Shown piece by piece: positions 54,672-63,929 of a stretch of DNA of 64,000 nucleotides (position 1 is its first letter; each line of letters opens with the position of its first letter). The notes under the pieces were generated by a model. The model was not told the DNA's origin. It searched no databases and saw only the letters and a program-made list of their open reading frames with translations. The stretch comes from Nitrincola alkalilacustris (GTDB lineage Bacteria > Pseudomonadota > Gammaproteobacteria > Pseudomonadales > Balneatricaceae), in the NCBI RefSeq assembly GCF_008973755.1, contig NZ_WBOM01000001.1, positions 124,001-188,000 of the forward strand, in the 5' to 3' direction. The position numbers were made by a program, and so were the translations under genes.

Positions 54672-56375
54672 TCAGTCTGCCGGTTGAATTGATCTTTGAG
54701 GCGCGGGGGCTGTTTCGAGAGCATCAGTTGCTGAAAACAGGCAATAGCGGTTGCGTCCATTCTGCTTTGCTTCATACATAGCCAGATCTGCATGGCGCAG
54801 GAGTGTTTCGGCATCCTGTCCATGGTCAGGATAAAGCGCAATGCCAATGCTGACAGAGGTCGTTATCATCTGCTTGTTGCAGGTGATCGGGTTTGCAATA
54901 AGAGCGGCCAGCTCACTGGAAATCTGTTGTGCTTCTTCGATACCATCAACTTCGGTCAGAATAATGACGAATTCATCACCCCCTATTCGTGCCACTGTAT
55001 CGCCTGCTCTGATGCGTTGCTTGAGCCGCTGCGCAACTTCGACCAGCAGCGCATCACCAAAGTCATGGCCATATTGATCGTTGACCGGCTTAAGGTTATC
55101 CAGGTCCAGGTAGAGCAGCGCAAGAGGCAGTTTGCTGCGCTGTGAAAGCGCCAAAGTGTGCTGTAGCAGCTCATTGAACAGGGCCCGCCCCGGTAAGCCT
55201 GTCAGGGCGTCGTGCTGCGCCTGCAACGCCAGTTGTTGTGCTGTCGATACCGCGGCGAGTGCATCCAGTCGCTCACGGTGTATTAATCCGACCTGATAGC
55301 TCATGACCTGCGCCAGTAGCAGGACTTCGATGAGCACTGCGAGTAATCCGATATGTTCGATCCAGATGATATTGCTGTAAGCCATGTCGCTGCTGGAGAT
55401 GGCTATCAGCGCGGGCACCAGAAATGCGATGTTCGCAATCAGATAGAATCCAGCCACTTTGCTGCGTTGGCGCAAACGCGCAATGGCTGCCAGCAGACCA
55501 TAGAGACCGAAGATAAATACACCATAGCGGGCCAGCTCAAGCGTCCATTCAGGGCGCAGCCAGGCTATCGGCCAGAAGCAGATGAGTGTGATTACCGCCA
55601 GTGCTCCGAGGTGCCAGATGATGGGGTTATGGCGGCGTGTGATCTCCAGCAGCTTCAGGACGAACAGGATGTACAGCAGATTCGAAAAAAGTATCGGCAC
55701 GCTGGATAGATAAAACCACTGAGGGCCGAACAGTCCTTTGAGAACCAGGAGAGCTGAGGCGTTATAGATCAGGTTGCCAAATATGAATCCTGCATACAGC
55801 AGATCGGTCAGGGCGCGGCGCCAGATTCCCATCACCAGATAGTAGAAGCCAAGCCCGATGAAAATCCCCAGCCCGATCAGCACCAGCGCATTGGCGCGGT
55901 TGATTGCTTCCCTGTACTCCTGCTCATGGAACAGCATGGGGGTGGGAGTTGCGATGTAAAAGGGGCTCTCAAGCCGACTGAGGATCTGATACTCACCTGC
56001 AGGCAGCTGCAAAGGGCGACCGTGGCGCAGAAAATATGGGTCGACAGTCGTGCTGCTGGCACCACCCTCCAGCTCAAACAGGAGCGAGCCCTCAGCGTCA
56101 TAAACCAAGTGTCGAAACTGTCCCAGTACAGAGGAGTGGCTGAAATCGATCACCAGCGTTTCCGGCTGGGTCAGCGTCAGGTTCAGCAAATAGGTAAAGC
56201 GGCCGCTGACATGCGGAGCAGGGCCGTCGGGCAGTTCGTTCAGAGGCTGCATGAACTCATCATCTACCCAGCGCCCCTGCTGTTGCAGTTCAGACGCCAT
56301 CACCTGAGACAACAGCAACAGGCTTAACAACAGGCAGCGCAGTGCAATGAAGCAGCCATCAGTCAGTTTGGACAA
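54672..56375 (-). CDS. 7TMR-DISM diguanylate cyclase
   Basis: A 567-residue inner-membrane protein. A signal peptide leads to a periplasmic 7TMR-DISMED2-type domain (about 30-165, with SGRFTYLLNLTLTQPETLVI), then seven transmembrane helices (about 175-365), a short linker and a GGDEF domain (about 395-555). The active-site motif is RIGGDEF, with the inhibitory I-site RAGD five residues before, so c-di-GMP synthesis with feedback is predicted. The start is TTG, with AGGAG six bases upstream; no ATG in frame fits better. The ligand is probably a carbohydrate or other small molecule. Confidence 0.92.
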   Translation of the reverse strand: MSKLTDGCFIALRCLLLSLLLLSQVMASELQQQGRWVDDEFMQPLNELPDGPAPHVSGRFTYLLNLTLTQPETLVIDFSHSSVLGQFRHLVYDAEGSLLFELEGGASSTTVDPYFLRHGRPLQLPAGEYQILSRLESPFYIATPTPMLFHEQEYREAINRANALVLIGLGIFIGLGFYYLVMGIWRRALTDLLYAGFIFGNLIYNASALLVLKGLFGPQWFYLSSVPILFSNLLYILFVLKLLEITRRHNPIIWHLGALAVITLICFWPIAWLRPEWTLELARYGVFIFGLYGLLAAIARLRQRSKVAGFYLIANIAFLVPALIAISSSDMAYSNIIWIEHIGLLAVLIEVLLLAQVMSYQVGLIHRERLDALAAVSTAQQLALQAQHDALTGLPGRALFNELLQHTLALSQRSKLPLALLYLDLDNLKPVNDQYGHDFGDALLVEVAQRLKQRIRAGDTVARIGGDEFVIILTEVDGIEEAQQISSELAALIANPITCNKQMITTSVSIGIALYPDHGQDAETLLRHADLAMYEAKQNGRNRYCLFSATDALETAPAPQRSIQPAD

Positions 56376-56434
56376 CCATCTCTCCTGTTATTCTGAATGT
56401 TTGATTGTCCATCCTCCCCATTCCGTCAGGATCA

Positions 56435-56452
56435 TGCCTCATTACTGAGGCA
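56435..56452. promoter_or_regulatory. palindromic site upstream of the GGDEF gene
   Basis: A perfect inverted repeat TGCCTCA-TTAC-TGAGGCA (56435-56452), 60 bases before the GGDEF start. Related palindromes, CACCTGAGGTG (56574-56584) and CTGCCTCAGGCAG (56643-56655), lie in the same 321-base divergent gap. They look like operator sites. The rest of the gap has a TATACT at 56660-56665 that may serve the OmpA-like gene. Confidence 0.4.
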
Positions 56453-56696
56453 GAAAATCAGACCTGCGACGTTGTGGTACCTCCCAACACAACAAAAGCA
56501 ATATAACACGATGTTGAGTCTGCCATAAGTTCAGGGTGCTGGCGGCCATTCAACTGGCAAGAATATGGCGTGTCACCTGAGGTGTGAAAGCATTGCCTCG
56601 ATTAATCTGGTGTTTGATGCCCTGGGTTCTGTTGACTGGAACCTGCCTCAGGCAGTGCTTATACTTGTCGGTCAAAAACCTAAAAGGATGTTTTAC

Positions 56697-57674
56697 ATGA
56701 AAAAAATAGGACTATTCCTGTGTTTTCTGGCACTCCCCTATCTGGCTCTGGCCAATGAAGATGTGGCGGGATCTGGTGATCATCCCTTGATCGAGCGCGT
56801 AGCGGGGTCTTATATCGGCTGGTTCTCAAGGAGCGACTATGATCGTGTCACGATTCCGACCGGACCGCATATCTATAATCAGGGTTATGAGAGCACTGAG
56901 GCGCTTGAGGGAGAGTATCTGCGTATTGTCTACCTGTTTGATGAACCGACCTCGACGCTCCGGATCATGCGCAGCTATCAACAGGCACTGGAAAGAGCGG
57001 GTTTCGAGGTGCTGTTCAGTGGGCGCAGTGCCGATAATGAGTTGGATAACCGCAGCGGTATCAACTTCATGGGGCGATACAGCGCGGTTGAAATGATGGG
57101 CTTCAGGCCTCAAATGAGGCTGCCCAGCCAGAGGAGCGTGTCCGATGTTGCATATCTTGCGGTACGTTCAGCGGATGGAGCGGTGCTGGCCGCAGTCGTG
57201 ATTTTCATGCCAGATCGTAGTGAGACACCGGTGGTATTACTCGATGTTGTGACCAGTGCCGAGATGAACAGCGAGATGGCACATGAGCCACTGACGGCAG
57301 AGAGACTGGCCGCTGATCTAGGCACTCAGGGACGTGTAGCCCTGCAGCAGATACATTTTGCCTTTGACAGTGCCGAGATACTGCCCGAGTCCAGCGAGGC
57401 GCTGACAGAGGTCGCTCAGTTGCTGAAAACTGACACAGCACTTCGCCTGTTGGTCGTCGGCCATACCGACAGTGATGGAGGTTTTGATTACAACCTGCGC
57501 TTGTCTGCCGAGCGTGCCCAGGCTGTGAAAGCCTATCTTGAGCGTCAATATGGGATACCGGCTGATCGACTGCAGGCTTCTGGTGCGGGGATGATGGCAC
57601 CGCTGGCCAGTAATCGCAGTGAAGAGGGGCGCAGCCTCAATCGTCGGGTTGAGTTGGTGGAGCTGTTGAACTGA
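56697..57674 (+). CDS. DUF4892 domain OmpA-like peptidoglycan-binding protein
   Basis: A 325-residue secreted protein with signal peptide KKIGLFLCFLALPYLALA, an N-terminal DUF4892 domain (about 25-200, with VAGSYIGWFSRSDYDRVTIP) and a C-terminal OmpA domain (about 210-320): IHFAFDSAEILPESSEAL, VVGHTDSDGGFDYNLRLSAE and SLNRRVELV. The latter binds the peptidoglycan stem peptide through the Asp and Arg seen. It divergently faces the GGDEF gene. AAGGA is ten bases before the ATG. Confidence 0.92.
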   Translation: MKKIGLFLCFLALPYLALANEDVAGSGDHPLIERVAGSYIGWFSRSDYDRVTIPTGPHIYNQGYESTEALEGEYLRIVYLFDEPTSTLRIMRSYQQALERAGFEVLFSGRSADNELDNRSGINFMGRYSAVEMMGFRPQMRLPSQRSVSDVAYLAVRSADGAVLAAVVIFMPDRSETPVVLLDVVTSAEMNSEMAHEPLTAERLAADLGTQGRVALQQIHFAFDSAEILPESSEALTEVAQLLKTDTALRLLVVGHTDSDGGFDYNLRLSAERAQAVKAYLERQYGIPADRLQASGAGMMAPLASNRSEEGRSLNRRVELVELLN

Positions 57675-57703
57675 TTCTGAAGAGCTTTATTGCAGAGTTG
57701 TGA

Positions 57704-57730
57704 GGATCGGGCTGGAGTGCAGCCCGATCC
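57704..57730. terminator. bidirectional terminator-like hairpin between ompA-like gene and livM
   Basis: A perfect 11-bp stem (57704-57714 with 57720-57730), loop GAGTG, in the convergent gap. Only a short T run is present on the plus strand. Confidence 0.6.
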
Positions 57731-57765
57731 GGAAGGTTTACATGCCATGAATCACATGCAATGGG

Positions 57766-59037
57766 TTACTTATGCTGAGGCACTTTTTCCGGGAACAACC
57801 CCTTCGGCGCATAGCGCAGTACCAGTGTGATGATCAGACCGATACTGAACACTCGGGCCTGCAGAGCGCGGCTGGAGAAGTCGCTTGGCGCTTCCCAGGC
57901 GAACCAGAGATCACCCAGATAACTGATGGCATTAAGCAGGGCCAATGCTGCGGGTTCTGACATGACCCAGACCACATAGACCAGCACGGCACCGAACAGT
58001 GTACCGATGTTGTTACCCGGACCACCCAGAATCACCATAACCCAGATCAGGAAGGTATGGTTCAGCGGCAGGTAGCCGTTGGGGTCGAAAATGCCGTTGA
58101 AGGTGGCCAGTGCCGCGCCGCCGATACCCATCAGGATACAGCCGAAGATGAACACTTCCAGACGACGCTTGTTGACATCCTTACCCATCGCGGATGAGGA
58201 GATCTCATTGTCGCGGATCGCTCGCATCATGCGGCCCCAGGGGCCGTTATAGGCGCGGTGCAGCAGGAAGAAGATCACCGCAATCATGACAGCCGTCACC
58301 GACAGGTAGAGTGCGCGCGCCATGATGAAACCGACTTCGCCAGCTCCCGGTACAGGCCAGGGCAGGGGGGAGACGGTCAGCGTGCCGCGAGTCATCCACT
58401 CGAAGTTCTTCAGGAATGCCTTGATGATCTCAGCAACACCGAGTGTGGCGATCGCCAGATAGTCACTGCGCAGGCCCAGACAGATGTGGCCGATAAAGTA
58501 AGCCACGGTACCGGCCAGAATGCCGCCGACGGTCCAGCCAACCCATACCGGGAGGCCGAAGCCACCGATGAATCCTGCTTCACGGACAATCGAGCCGGTG
58601 ACCGGAGCAAAGGAGTTGATGACCCAGAAATAGACCACAGCACCAAGAATCATGGTGAAGGGGATCTGGATCTTGCGCGGTACCTTGAGTCGATGCAGCT
58701 GACTGGCTGCGACCACCAGCAGAACACCGACAATCAGTTTCAGGAAGGCGGTACCAAGCTCACCCGGCAGGTCGGACTCCCAGAAACGTGGGTTGGTGGG
58801 GAAGGTCATCAACATCGCTGAGAAGCCGCCAAGTGCGACAAATCCCATGATGCCGGCATTGAACAGACCAGCATAACCCCACTGAATGGTCAGGCCGAGT
58901 GCAATGATCGCGTAGCAGCTGGCTTCCACCAGTACGCGAACACCGTAGGCCGAGCCCATGACGCTGACCAGCAACAGCATGGCTGCCACCAGAGCGACAA
59001 TCAGAATCATTTCTTTTAAAGCGGTATTTGACAACAT
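57766..59037 (-). CDS. livM: branched-chain amino acid ABC transporter permease LivM
   Basis: A 423-residue inner-membrane permease. After an N-terminal helix the core begins CYAIIALGLTIQWGYAGLFN; the EAA-type cytoplasmic loop is around 'DNEISSSAMGKDVNKRR'. Its central part (about 110-230) is longer than in minimal LivM proteins. Its start overlaps the livH stop by one base. Confidence 0.9.
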   Translation of the reverse strand: MLSNTALKEMILIVALVAAMLLLVSVMGSAYGVRVLVEASCYAIIALGLTIQWGYAGLFNAGIMGFVALGGFSAMLMTFPTNPRFWESDLPGELGTAFLKLIVGVLLVVAASQLHRLKVPRKIQIPFTMILGAVVYFWVINSFAPVTGSIVREAGFIGGFGLPVWVGWTVGGILAGTVAYFIGHICLGLRSDYLAIATLGVAEIIKAFLKNFEWMTRGTLTVSPLPWPVPGAGEVGFIMARALYLSVTAVMIAVIFFLLHRAYNGPWGRMMRAIRDNEISSSAMGKDVNKRRLEVFIFGCILMGIGGAALATFNGIFDPNGYLPLNHTFLIWVMVILGGPGNNIGTLFGAVLVYVVWVMSEPAALALLNAISYLGDLWFAWEAPSDFSSRALQARVFSIGLIITLVLRYAPKGLFPEKVPQHK

Positions 59038-60035
59038 CAGAGTACCTTCCCTTTAAAGAGGCCGGTAGGACGCCAGACCAGGATCGCCAGCAGGATGAAG
59101 AAGGGCACGGTGATCTTGAACTCGGTTGGCACGATGGCAAGGCTGCTGGGTAGATCGAACCACAGGTAATCGCGGAACGGGCGCAGCAGGACAGCCCAGT
59201 TGAAGACCGACAACGTCTCGGCGAAGCCAATCACAAAACCACCTGCCAGTGCCCCATAGGGGTGACCGACACCGCCGACGATGGCCGCGGCGAAGATCGG
59301 CAACAGCAGATGGAAGCTGAGATCCGGCTTGAGTGTGACATCGAGCGACAGCATGGTACCGGCAGCAGCTGCAAGACAGCCTGCGATCACCCAGGTGACC
59401 TTGACCACGGTATCGGTGTTGATACCGGAAACACGGGCCAGATCCGGGTTGTCGGACATGGCGCGCATCGCCTTACCGAGGCGTGTACGGGTCAGGAACA
59501 GGTGCAGTGAAATGACCGAAACGATGAGCACGACGAACAGCAGTATCTGCGGATCGGTGATCACCAGCGGACGGCTGGCCAGCTCAAAGGGCAGGTCTAT
59601 GCGGTAGATATCCTTGCGGTCATCGATATACATGCTGCGTGCACTGGTGCCCATGAACATGCGGATCAGACCCTGCAGCATCAGCGTGACGCCGAGTGAT
59701 GCCATCACGATGACGATCGGTTTGACGTTGTGCTTGCGCAGTGGTTTGTAGAACCCCTTGTCGAGGTAGATCGCCGTCACGGCGGTCAGTGCCATGGCTA
59801 TCGGCAACATGACAAAAGCGGTCGGCAGGCCAATGGCCGGTCCGACAGCCGGAAACATCGCCGTCAGGAAGAAGGCGAAAAAGGCACCCAGCGTCATCAT
59901 GTCCGCATGGGCGAAATGGGCGAATCGCAGGATACTGAAGATCAGCGTGATGCCGACCGCGCCGAGGGCGTAGATCGAGCCGATCACCAGTCCGGAGATC
60001 ACCACATTGTTAAGGAAAAAAACTAATTCGTTCAA
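59037..60035 (-). CDS. livH: branched-chain amino acid ABC transporter permease LivH
   Basis: A 332-residue permease with 'NNVVISGLVIGSIYALGAVG' and LRFAHFAHADMMTLGAFFAF, both family signatures, and the second conserved block 'ALAGGFVIGFAETL'. The start is TTG at 60035, with GAGGA eight bases before. It couples to LivM in the membrane and to LivG/LivF. Confidence 0.9.
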   Translation of the reverse strand: MNELVFFLNNVVISGLVIGSIYALGAVGITLIFSILRFAHFAHADMMTLGAFFAFFLTAMFPAVGPAIGLPTAFVMLPIAMALTAVTAIYLDKGFYKPLRKHNVKPIVIVMASLGVTLMLQGLIRMFMGTSARSMYIDDRKDIYRIDLPFELASRPLVITDPQILLFVVLIVSVISLHLFLTRTRLGKAMRAMSDNPDLARVSGINTDTVVKVTWVIAGCLAAAAGTMLSLDVTLKPDLSFHLLLPIFAAAIVGGVGHPYGALAGGFVIGFAETLSVFNWAVLLRPFRDYLWFDLPSSLAIVPTEFKITVPFFILLAILVWRPTGLFKGKVL

Positions 60036-60053
60036 AACGCAATCCTCGTCAGA

Positions 60054-60758
60054 TTAACCACCCAGGAACGCCTTGGCGACTTCCGGATCATTGAGCAGAT
60101 TTTCGCCGGTATCGGTAAAGCGGTTCTGACCCGCTGCCAGCACGAAGCCCTTGGAGGCGATCTGTAATGCCTGTTTGGCGTGCTGTTCCACCATCAGAAT
60201 GCCGACACCGGCCTTGTTGATGGTGATGATCCGTTCGAAAATCTCCGCCATGTACAGAGGAGAGAGTCCTGCTGTTGGCTCATCCAGCAGTAACAGGCTG
60301 GGCTCGATCATCAGAGCGCGTCCCATGGCGACCATCTGGCGCTGGCCGCCCGACAGTTCACCAGCCGGCTGGTTGCGCTTGTCTGCCAGCGGCGGGAAGA
60401 AGCTGTAGACCTGATCGAGCATATGCGCAAAATCATCCTTGCGGCTGAAGGCGCCCATCTCCAGGTTTTCCTGCACGCTCAGGCTCGGGAAGATGTTCTT
60501 TTCCTGAGGGACAAACGCCATTTTTTTACCGACGAGTACCGTGGGTTCTGCGTTGGTGATCTCTTCGCCACGCAGCAGTATGCTGCCTTCATTCACATGC
60601 AAGAGGCCGAAAATCGCCTTCAGCATGGTGGATTTGCCAGCCCCGTTCGGGCCGACGATGACACCTATGTCACTCTGATCAATCGTCATATTGACGCCGT
60701 TCAGAATATTCATGCCACCATAGCCACCGTGCACATTGGTTGCTTCCAGTAATGCCAT
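60054..60758 (-). CDS. livF: branched-chain amino acid ABC transporter ATPase LivF
   Basis: A 234-residue ATPase: Walker A GPNGAGKST, Q-loop VPQEKNIFPSL, signature LSGGQRQMVAMGRAL, Walker B LLLDEPTAGLSP. I start at 60758, where AGGAG lies six bases upstream; the in-frame extension to 60776 overlaps livG. LivF and LivG form the ATPase heterodimer. Confidence 0.93.
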   Translation of the reverse strand: MALLEATNVHGGYGGMNILNGVNMTIDQSDIGVIVGPNGAGKSTMLKAIFGLLHVNEGSILLRGEEITNAEPTVLVGKKMAFVPQEKNIFPSLSVQENLEMGAFSRKDDFAHMLDQVYSFFPPLADKRNQPAGELSGGQRQMVAMGRALMIEPSLLLLDEPTAGLSPLYMAEIFERIITINKAGVGILMVEQHAKQALQIASKGFVLAAGQNRFTDTGENLLNDPEVAKAFLGG

Positions 60759-60772
60759 TGTCTGCTCCTGTC

Positions 60773-61540
60773 TCAATGTGCGTCGTTGCCGAAGTAGGCT
60801 TCGATGACTTCAGTATTGGCCTGGATCTCTTCAATCGTGCCCTGGGCCATGACGCTGCCCTGAGCCAGCACGATGACCGGATTGCAGAGTTTTGCAATCA
60901 TGTCCATATCGTGCTCGATAACGAGGAAGGTGTATCCCAGTTCGCGGTTCAGGCGCAGAATGTTGGCGATCAGCTCCTGCAGCAGGGTACGGTTGACCCC
61001 GGCAGCGATCTCATCGAGCAATACCAGACGCGCATCCACCATCATGGTGCGACCCAACTCCAGGAGTTTTTTCTGGCCACCCGACAGGTTGCCAGCCAGC
61101 TCATTTTTGACATGACTCAGGCCGACAAAGTCGATCACTTCCAGAGCCTTCTGTCGTACGGCGGTTTCCTGGCTGCGAACCAGCCCCGGCTTGAACCAGA
61201 CATTGAACAGGTTCTCGCCCTCCTGCTGCGGCACCATCATCAGGTTTTCCAGAGCAGACATGTTGGAGAACTCCTGAGCGATCTGGAAGGTACGTAACAG
61301 ACCACGGTGGAAGAGTTCGTTGGATGGGATCGAGGTGATGTCTTCGCCATCAAAGAGTATAGTGCCGGTATCAGCTGGAAAAGTGCCGGCAATGATGTTG
61401 AAGAGGGTGGATTTGCCTGCTCCGTTAGGGCCGATGACGCCAGTGATTGATCCTTGTTCCACCTTGATGGAGCAATCATTGATGACATTGAGGCTACCGA
61501 ACGATTTGGATACATTATTGACTTCAATAATTGAACCCAT
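60773..61540 (-). CDS. livG: branched-chain amino acid ABC transporter ATPase LivG
   Basis: A 255-residue ATPase: Walker A GPNGAGKSTLFN, signature LSGGQKKLLELGR and Walker B 'ARLVLLDEIAAGVN' with Glu after the Asp. The ATG at 61540 is preceded by GGGAGG; an in-frame upstream start at 61672 lacks similarity. It is first of livGFHM. No binding-protein gene is attached. Confidence 0.92.
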   Translation of the reverse strand: MGSIIEVNNVSKSFGSLNVINDCSIKVEQGSITGVIGPNGAGKSTLFNIIAGTFPADTGTILFDGEDITSIPSNELFHRGLLRTFQIAQEFSNMSALENLMMVPQQEGENLFNVWFKPGLVRSQETAVRQKALEVIDFVGLSHVKNELAGNLSGGQKKLLELGRTMMVDARLVLLDEIAAGVNRTLLQELIANILRLNRELGYTFLVIEHDMDMIAKLCNPVIVLAQGSVMAQGTIEEIQANTEVIEAYFGNDAH

Positions 61541-61899
61541 TAAACCTCCCGAAAAGTAAGCAGTACGGCCATTGGTAATGACCGCTGACCGGTTTGTTAT
61601 TATTGTATCGCCTGTGGGCGAAACGGTTCTGACACACGGGAAAGGGTATTGCCCGCGCTTATGGGGGCGCATTTTAGCCCAGTCGGGGACAGAAACCTAT
61701 CCGGGTTATTCATCTAAAGTCGAAATCCCATGAATTCGCCTTGATCAGAGGCTTTATTCGGCTATTGGTGCCACTGTCAGCAGTGTAGTTCACTATTTTG
61801 TAGTTCATACGCAGTTCGGTATCATTCAGAGCGTTCAACCAGTGCCTTCTCACTGTTCCATCGTGTGTTCAGTTTTGCAGCTCAGCAGGAGATCATAAT
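61541..61899. other. 359-base divergent intergenic region
   Basis: It must carry promoters for livG and for the ABC exporter. The visible features are weak: a 5-bp hairpin TCGCC/GGCGA (61608-61621), TACAAT on the minus strand near 61604 without a good -35 box, and direct repeats GTAGTTCA at 61785-61792 and 61800-61807. No gene is seen in it. Confidence 0.4.
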
Positions 61900-63747
61900 T
61901 TGTCAGCACCACCACAATGGGATGATGGAAAACACTTCCTGCATCGCTTCTTCTCCGTATTCCGTTACAGCAGGCGTGCCATTGAGCTGGTCTGGACTAC
62001 ATCCCGAAGCCTGACCTGGGGATTGGGGCTGCTGACGCTGCTGGCCGGTGTGTTGCCAGCCGTTGCGGCCTATCTCGGCCAGTTGATCGTAGACTCGGTG
62101 GTGCAGGCGATGGCCGATTATCAGACACATGGCCAGGTGGACTACTGGCCTATGTTGCGTTTCGTGCTGATGGAGTGTCTGGTGATCGTGCTGATCTCGG
62201 CGGCACAGCGTGGCCTGTCAGCACAGCAGTCGCTGCTGCGAGCCCTGCTTGGGCAGCGGGTCAACGAGATGATACTGGAAAAGGCGCAGACCCTGTCACT
62301 GGCTCAGTTTGAAGACTCCGAATTCTACGACAAGCTGACCCGGGCCAGGCGCGAGGCATCTGTACGCCCGCTCGCGCTGGTCAACAAGACCTTCGGTTTG
62401 ATCCAGAACGCGATCTCTATGCTCAGTTTTGCCTTCCTGCTGGTGCAATTTTCGCCTTGGGCGATACTGGTGCTGTTTCTGGCGGCCCTGCCAGTGTTTA
62501 TCGCCGAAGCCAAGTTCTCTGGTGATGCCTTCCGCCTGTTCCGCTGGCGCTCACCTGATACACGGATGCAGATGTATCTGGAAACTGTGCTGGCGCGTGA
62601 AGACAGTATTAAGGAGGTCAAGCTTTTCGGCCTCGGCAAACTGTTCCTGCAGCGCTACAAGGATATTTTCCACAAGCTCTATGCCGAGGACAGGCGCCTG
62701 ACACTGCGCCGTGATGGCTGGGGGTTTGCACTGGGGCTGCTGGGCACTCTGGCATTTTATGGCGCTTATGCCTGGATCGTGATCGAAACCGTGCAGGGAC
62801 TCATCACCCTGGGGCAGATGACCATGTATCTGATGGTGTTCAAGCAGGGGCAGGCGGCGATCAGTGCCAGCCTCACCGCAATCAGCGGTATGTATGAGGA
62901 TAACCTCTATCTGTCCAATCTGTATGAATATCTGGAGCAACCGGTGGCATCGGATGCCGGTGAAGCCACAGAGGGGCCGGACCCGAGCGACGGTATTCGC
63001 TTTGAGCAGGTCAGCTTTACCTATCCCGGCAGTCAGCGCCCGGCATTGCAGGATATCTCGTTGAATCTGAAACCGGGTCAGAGTCTGGCGCTGGTGGGTG
63101 AGAATGGCTCAGGCAAAACCACCCTTATCAAACTGCTGACACGCCTTTATCAACCTTCGTCCGGGCGTATTCTGCTGGATGGGCTGGATCTGAATGAATG
63201 GGATCCGGTACGACTGCGTCAACGTGTCGGGGTGATTTTTCAGGACTTTGTGCGTTATCAGCTACTGGTCGGTGAGAACCTGGGGGCGGGCGATGTTGAG
63301 GCTTTCAGTGATGAAGCGCGCTGGCAGGAAGCTGGTGAGCTGGGGCTGGCCGATCCTTTTATCCGTGAACTGAATAAAGGCTATCACACGCAACTGGGGC
63401 GCTGGTTCAAGGGTGGGCAGGAGCTGTCCGGCGGGCAGTGGCAGAAGATCGCGCTGAGCCGTGCCTTCATGCGCAGTGCTGCCGATATTCTGGTGCTGGA
63501 TGAGCCGACGGCAGCCATGGATGCCGAAGCGGAGGCCACGATCTTTGAACATTTTCGCCAGCATACAACGCAACGCATGGTGATTCTTATCTCGCATCGC
63601 TTCTCCACCGTGCGCAACGCTGATCAGATCGTGCTGATCAATGCCGGACGTGTTGTGGAGCGAGGTACCCATCATGAGCTGCTGGCACTGAACGGGCGCT
63701 ATGCCGACCTTTTCCATCTGCAGGCGAAGGGTTATCAACTGGACTGA
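61900..63747 (+). CDS. ABC-type exporter, fused membrane and ATPase domains
   Basis: A 615-residue half-transporter: six membrane helices (about 40-330) and a C-terminal ATPase with Walker A GENGSGKTTL, Q-loop VIFQDFVRYQLLVGEN, signature LSGGQWQKIALSRAF and Walker B ILVLDEPTAAMDAE. As a homodimer it would export a lipid, peptide or drug. The start is TTG with AGGAG eight bases upstream. The MsbA lipid-flippase type is possible, but the sequence looks more like the general multidrug/peptide exporters. Substrate not known. Confidence 0.88.
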   Translation: MSAPPQWDDGKHFLHRFFSVFRYSRRAIELVWTTSRSLTWGLGLLTLLAGVLPAVAAYLGQLIVDSVVQAMADYQTHGQVDYWPMLRFVLMECLVIVLISAAQRGLSAQQSLLRALLGQRVNEMILEKAQTLSLAQFEDSEFYDKLTRARREASVRPLALVNKTFGLIQNAISMLSFAFLLVQFSPWAILVLFLAALPVFIAEAKFSGDAFRLFRWRSPDTRMQMYLETVLAREDSIKEVKLFGLGKLFLQRYKDIFHKLYAEDRRLTLRRDGWGFALGLLGTLAFYGAYAWIVIETVQGLITLGQMTMYLMVFKQGQAAISASLTAISGMYEDNLYLSNLYEYLEQPVASDAGEATEGPDPSDGIRFEQVSFTYPGSQRPALQDISLNLKPGQSLALVGENGSGKTTLIKLLTRLYQPSSGRILLDGLDLNEWDPVRLRQRVGVIFQDFVRYQLLVGENLGAGDVEAFSDEARWQEAGELGLADPFIRELNKGYHTQLGRWFKGGQELSGGQWQKIALSRAFMRSAADILVLDEPTAAMDAEAEATIFEHFRQHTTQRMVILISHRFSTVRNADQIVLINAGRVVERGTHHELLALNGRYADLFHLQAKGYQLD

Positions 63748-63768
63748 ATACGCAGCTATTGATCTCTG

Positions 63769-63891
63769 CTGTCGCTTAGAGACAGGTATGTCGCAAATGG
63801 TGCGGGTCTTGACGGTGGCAAGCATCTGACCCAATAAGGGTAAGACTAACATCGCACCAAGCATGGCAAAGTACCAGGAGTGCCGTCCTGG
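63769..63891 (+). ncRNA. structured 5' leader upstream of the right-edge gene, class unknown
   Basis: Three structured parts precede the start at 63930. CTGTC/GACAG (63769-63773/63781-63785). An outer helix GGTGC/GCACC (63799-63803/63854-63858) closing an inner GGGTC/GACCC helix (63804-63808/63828-63832). A perfect CCAGGA/TCCTGG hairpin (63874-63879/63886-63891). The multi-helix core plus a following hairpin looks like a riboswitch or other cis-regulatory RNA. It did not match the glycine, SAM, SAH or THF classes I can recall. Confidence 0.4.
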
Positions 63892-63929
63892 AGGGTATTT
63901 TGCTACACAATAAAAGACAGGAGATGCAG

